DNA from: an uncultured Bacteroidales bacterium | GTDB lineage: Bacteria; Bacteroidota; Bacteroidia; Bacteroidales; UBA932 | NCBI GenBank assembly: GCA_900317845.1 | Contig: ONII01000004.1 | Coordinates: 94,235 to 158,234 of the forward strand | Direction of reading: 5' to 3' | DNA length: 64,000 nucleotides | Shown here: piece after piece, positions 60,736-64,000 of the stretch | Layout of the letters: each line of letters begins with the position of its first letter | Position numbering within the stretch: the stretch's first letter is position 1 | Notes under the pieces: generated by a model | Told to the model about the DNA's origin: nothing | What the model saw: the letters and a program-made list of their open reading frames with translations, nothing else | Database searches by the model: none | Position numbers and translations under genes: made by a program

Positions 60736-62460
60736 ATGAAAACGTTAACAAGAATCTTTGCTCCTCTGGCTGTGCTTGGTGCACTGGCTTCCTGCCAGAT
60801 GTACAAGATTGACACGCAGATGACCCCGGAAAAGGCGGCCGCGTCCATCCGCATGGAGTGCAGTGCCGTCGATGTGTACACCCTGGCATCCCAGGATCCG
60901 GATGCCATCACCTTCAACGTGAGCGCCAATACGCCCTGGACCCTTACCCTGTCCAGCGGTGCGGACTGGCTGGACGTAACCCCCGCCTCCAGCGCGTCAT
61001 CCTCCCTTATCACCGACGTGGTGGTAATAGCCAAATCCAACACTTCGCTGGAAGACCGGAGCGCAACCCTTACCCTGCGGGGTGAGAATATCGCCAAAAC
61101 CAAAGTTATCACCATCAAGCAGGGCCGCGCCGGAAGGCTTTATGTCACGCCTCCGTCCAAGGACTTCTCTGCAGCCGGCGGTCCCCTGAACTTCACCATC
61201 CAGACCAACCAGGATTGGGAAGTCCGCTGCGACCAAAGCTGGATTAGCTTCAACCGCGAAAAGGGTACCCCGGATCCGGAAGGCCGCACCCTCACCATCG
61301 TCGCCGTCGCCGAACCCAGCGATGTGCTGGAGCGCAGTGCAACCATCACCGTGAAAGCCGGTGACGATGAGGAAAGCTTCAACATCAGCCAGAAAGGCTC
61401 CTTCAGCCTCACCGCCCTCTCCGACCCCTTCGAGAGTGCCGGTGGAGACCAGACCTTCAGCATTAAGACCGACCTCTCCTGGGAGATTGTAGCGGACCAG
61501 ACCTGGCTCACCTTCGACCAGACTTCCGGCACCGGGGATGCCGCCATCACCGCCACCGCTGCGGCCAATGACGGCGCCATGCGCAAGGCCACCGTTACCA
61601 TTTCCGCCGGCGGCATAGAAAACAGCTTCGAGGTGACCCAGAAGGGCTTCACCTTCGAGATTGTGGCTCCCGCTTCTACCGAACTGTCCGGGATGGGCGG
61701 CGAACTGGTCCTGGGCGTGAATGCTGCCACTGCCTGGGAGCCCGCCACCGAGGTAGAAGGCTGGAGTGTGGAGAAGATAGACGCTACCTCCTTCAAGGTG
61801 AAGATGGCCCCCAACAACCTCTTTGTGCAGAAGGCCGGCATGGTGAAGATTGTTTCTGCCAGTGCTACTGCAGAACTGGAGCTCACCCAGCTCCTCGCCT
61901 TCGCGTTCAACGGCCATTATGAGATGCTTCCCGACGGCAGCGTCAAGCTCTTTGGCGACCAAACCAGTAATATCACCCTTGTCGGCGGCTTCCGCTACGG
62001 CTCCATCGACCTGAAAATCTCGGAAGCAAGCTTTGCCGAGGACGGGAATTTCTGGTTCGAGTGCAAAGTCAAGAGTGAAGACCCTGCCATTGTTACGGAC
62101 TGCCAGCTCTACAACTGGCTTACCGTTGGCAAGACGCGTCTGCGTGCCGAAGGTACGGCAAACGGAAAATCCATGAAGGCGGACGGCACCAGCTACATGA
62201 GCGAGACCTACGCCATCACCAAAGATGAACTCAATGTCATGACCAGCTACAAGATGACCTTGGCCGCCAATGCCGAGAATCCCAGCCTCCTGGACATGGA
62301 GTTCTTCTACAATGGTACCTCCAAGTGCCTGGCCACTTGCCAGAATCCTTTCCTTGCGGCAGGTTTGGTGGGCGATACCTTCATCGGTTTCCACGCAGTT
62401 TCTGCCAGCTCCTGGGTTATCCTTAAGTCTTGCGACGTTACTGTAACCGCCGAAGAATAA
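60736..62460 (+). CDS. Multi-BACON surface lipoprotein
   Basis: A 574-residue lipoprotein (LGALASCQ, cysteine near 20) at the position where SusE/SusF-like glycan-binding proteins are found. At least three BACON-type domains are visible from NTPWTLTLSSGADWLDVTP (about 60), TNQDWEVRCDQSWISF (about 155) and TDLSWEIVADQTWLTF (about 245), with a fourth, weaker one near 310-385. The remaining 190 residues look like a beta-sandwich. A spacer-plus-binding role at the cell surface is inferred. Confidence 0.85.
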   Translation: MKTLTRIFAPLAVLGALASCQMYKIDTQMTPEKAAASIRMECSAVDVYTLASQDPDAITFNVSANTPWTLTLSSGADWLDVTPASSASSSLITDVVVIAKSNTSLEDRSATLTLRGENIAKTKVITIKQGRAGRLYVTPPSKDFSAAGGPLNFTIQTNQDWEVRCDQSWISFNREKGTPDPEGRTLTIVAVAEPSDVLERSATITVKAGDDEESFNISQKGSFSLTALSDPFESAGGDQTFSIKTDLSWEIVADQTWLTFDQTSGTGDAAITATAAANDGAMRKATVTISAGGIENSFEVTQKGFTFEIVAPASTELSGMGGELVLGVNAATAWEPATEVEGWSVEKIDATSFKVKMAPNNLFVQKAGMVKIVSASATAELELTQLLAFAFNGHYEMLPDGSVKLFGDQTSNITLVGGFRYGSIDLKISEASFAEDGNFWFECKVKSEDPAIVTDCQLYNWLTVGKTRLRAEGTANGKSMKADGTSYMSETYAITKDELNVMTSYKMTLAANAENPSLLDMEFFYNGTSKCLATCQNPFLAAGLVGDTFIGFHAVSASSWVILKSCDVTVTAEE

Positions 62461-62473
62461 GCGTTCCTGAGCC

Positions 62474-64000
62474 ATGAAAAAGATTATTCACATATTCATT
62501 GCTGCCACCGTACTTCTGATGGCCCTCGCGGGCTGTCAGAAGAAGGCGGAAGCTCCCGTCAAGACGGTGGACCTGCGTTACCGGGCGGGCGACAGCTACG
62601 ACCTGCCGGCCACGGGCGCACAGGCCTTCACCATCCTGGTGGCCTCCACCGACCCTTGGACGGTGACCAGCGAGCATCCGGACTGGTGCATCATCTCCGA
62701 AGAGGAGGGAGAAGCCTCCGACCCCGAGCTGGTGCATACCGGCAAGGCGACGCCTACCACCATCCGTATCCAGTACTACGACAACACCTCCCTGGACGAC
62801 CGTACGGACAAGATTTTCATCAAGAGTGACTACTGGACCGGCAAGACCATCACCGTGAACCAGAAGGGTATCGCCTTCCTCACTATCCCGGATGCCGACC
62901 TGGACCTCGCCGTGGAAAAAGCGGGCGGTGACTACTTCATCCATATCGCTTCCAACCAGCCCTGGAGCTCCGAGGTAACCGACGGCGACTGGATTGAGAT
63001 CACCGACGGCGCCACCGGCGAAGGCGACGGCCTGGTTACGGTATCGGCCGATGTCAACACCATGGAGCTGCGCTACGCGGAGGTTACGGTCTATGACCGC
63101 CACCAGGAGCCTGTGGCCCAGATCCTGTTCACCCAGGACGGCGTGCAGCTGGTGCCTGCCAGCGAGGAAATCCGTGCCGGCTACGACCAGCTCTCCGGAG
63201 AACTGGAGATTGTCTCCAACACCAAGTGGACGGTTTCCAAGGCTTCCGAGGGTGACGACTGGTTCACCATCGTGAATCCTGCCGGCGAAGGCGACGGAAA
63301 AATCCAGCTCACCTTCACCCAGAACGACGAAGAAGGCCTCCGCAAGGCGGACATCATCGTGAAGAACGTGGTGGAGAATCCCGAAGACTTCCAGGTAGAG
63401 AAGACCATCGTGGTAAAACAGGCCTACCGGATAGAGCCCGTACGCGTGGTGGTGGACAACGACGAACTCTCCCTGTGGAAGAGCGACTGGGCCAATGCAC
63501 CCACCTATGCCAAGGGCGTGGGTACCACCTTCGTGGGCAAGGCCCGTCTGAACCGCAGCATGGCTTTCGGCTCCTACACCTTCCGCTGGAGCAACTTCGT
63601 CACCGACCCCGAACTGGGCGGTCCGCGCGTGCGCCACTGGTTCTGCTTCTCCGAGAGCGCGGAGATAAAGGCCGATATCCGTCCCGCGGATGCCAAGGTA
63701 AGCTTTGACTTCAATGCGGCCGGCGACGGCAACAAACCCAGTGTAGATGCCTACACGGCCATCGAAGACTGGACGCAGCCCGTGGAACTCACCATCAAGT
63801 TCGACCCCAGCGGTCCCGAGCACTGCCACATCACCTACCTGGTGAACGGTGTTGAGGCCGGCAGCTGGGATTCCGGTCCCGAGCTCATGCGAAGCGTCCT
63901 GTGGAACGCCGGCATCAACATGTACTTCGGCGTAGACGTGGGCGGCAGCGCCATCTGCGAATGGTACGAGTACACGGCCCCGATGAACTGGGACGAATAA
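62474..64000 (+). CDS. BACON-domain surface lipoprotein with C-terminal sandwich domain
   Basis: A 508-residue lipoprotein (TVLLMALAGCQ, cysteine near 20). BACON-type domains at about 45-135 (STDPWTVTSEHPDWCIIS), 140-225 (NQPWSSEVTDGDWIEITDG) and 230-320 (TKWTVSKASEGDDWFTIV), then a C-terminal domain (about 330-508) with YTFRWSNFVTDPELGG and ELTIKFDPSGPEHCHITYLV suggesting a concanavalin-like fold. TAA falls on the last three bases of the window, so the gene is complete. It is 13 bases after its paralogue; both probably bind the glycan imported by the SusC/D pairs. Confidence 0.85.
   Translation: MKKIIHIFIAATVLLMALAGCQKKAEAPVKTVDLRYRAGDSYDLPATGAQAFTILVASTDPWTVTSEHPDWCIISEEEGEASDPELVHTGKATPTTIRIQYYDNTSLDDRTDKIFIKSDYWTGKTITVNQKGIAFLTIPDADLDLAVEKAGGDYFIHIASNQPWSSEVTDGDWIEITDGATGEGDGLVTVSADVNTMELRYAEVTVYDRHQEPVAQILFTQDGVQLVPASEEIRAGYDQLSGELEIVSNTKWTVSKASEGDDWFTIVNPAGEGDGKIQLTFTQNDEEGLRKADIIVKNVVENPEDFQVEKTIVVKQAYRIEPVRVVVDNDELSLWKSDWANAPTYAKGVGTTFVGKARLNRSMAFGSYTFRWSNFVTDPELGGPRVRHWFCFSESAEIKADIRPADAKVSFDFNAAGDGNKPSVDAYTAIEDWTQPVELTIKFDPSGPEHCHITYLVNGVEAGSWDSGPELMRSVLWNAGINMYFGVDVGGSAICEWYEYTAPMNWDE

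Overview
The window looks like the chromosome of a high-GC member of the Bacteroidales. Evidence: SusC/SusD pairs, BACON-domain lipoproteins, DUF4876/DUF6850/DUF4923 proteins, a fused SecDF, and repeated Bacteroidetes-type promoters (TTG, about 20 bp, TAnnTTTG) often only 5 to 10 bases from the start codon. I cannot fix the genus. No rRNA, tRNA, CRISPR array, transposase or phage gene was recognised.

Layout. 1-45: last codons of an upstream gene, probably an outer-membrane protein. 46-3398: the GTPase gene hflX (minus strand) inside about 2.2 kb of noncoding DNA built from repeat modules, most of them present twice in inverted orientation: 75-bp arrays, spacer modules, nested palindromes, a 135-bp GC-rich block, and 22-bp phased units. 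3399-16679: two tandem minus-strand nonribosomal peptide synthetase genes. The promoter-proximal one is A-T-C-A-T-reductase; the distal one is C-A-T-C-A-T-reductase. Their predicted binding pockets are almost identical and both end in reductive release, so the likely products are a free dipeptide aldehyde (able to cyclise to a pyrazinone) and an N-capped relative. 16780-26891: a housekeeping block with a SpoIIE-type phosphatase/anti-sigma kinase fusion, STAS antagonist, ybeY, mnmG, ruvA (minus), sufS, sufE, a SufT-like protein, folK, glyS and a small membrane-anchored HTH-like protein. Two perfect parS-like palindromes lie in and just after mnmG.

27101-35567: tonB, a truncated ABC-ATPase remnant, an operon of TonB-dependent receptor, small lipoprotein, DUF6850 barrel and BACON/DUF4876 lipoprotein, then a ThiL-like protein without its catalytic motifs and a DUF4923 protein. 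35722-42522: dnaE and convergent secDF. 42682-45363: a PD40/SPOR-like protein and a XylR-type regulator. 45448-64000: a polysaccharide-utilisation-like locus with ROK sugar kinase, GH2 exo-glucosaminidase-like enzyme, alkaline phosphatase, GH18 chitinase-like lipoprotein, two SusC/SusD pairs and two BACON lipoproteins. The enzyme set points to a GlcNAc- or GlcN-containing glycan such as chitin or chitosan oligosaccharides; that substrate is inferred.

A recurring theme is short dispersed palindromic repeats read in frame inside genes: the CHSERSEES element in both synthetases at the same linker position, a PGMT repeat in an adenylation domain, and a roughly 25-residue insert in MnmG. All positions and motif readings were made by eye from the sequence; no database search was run.
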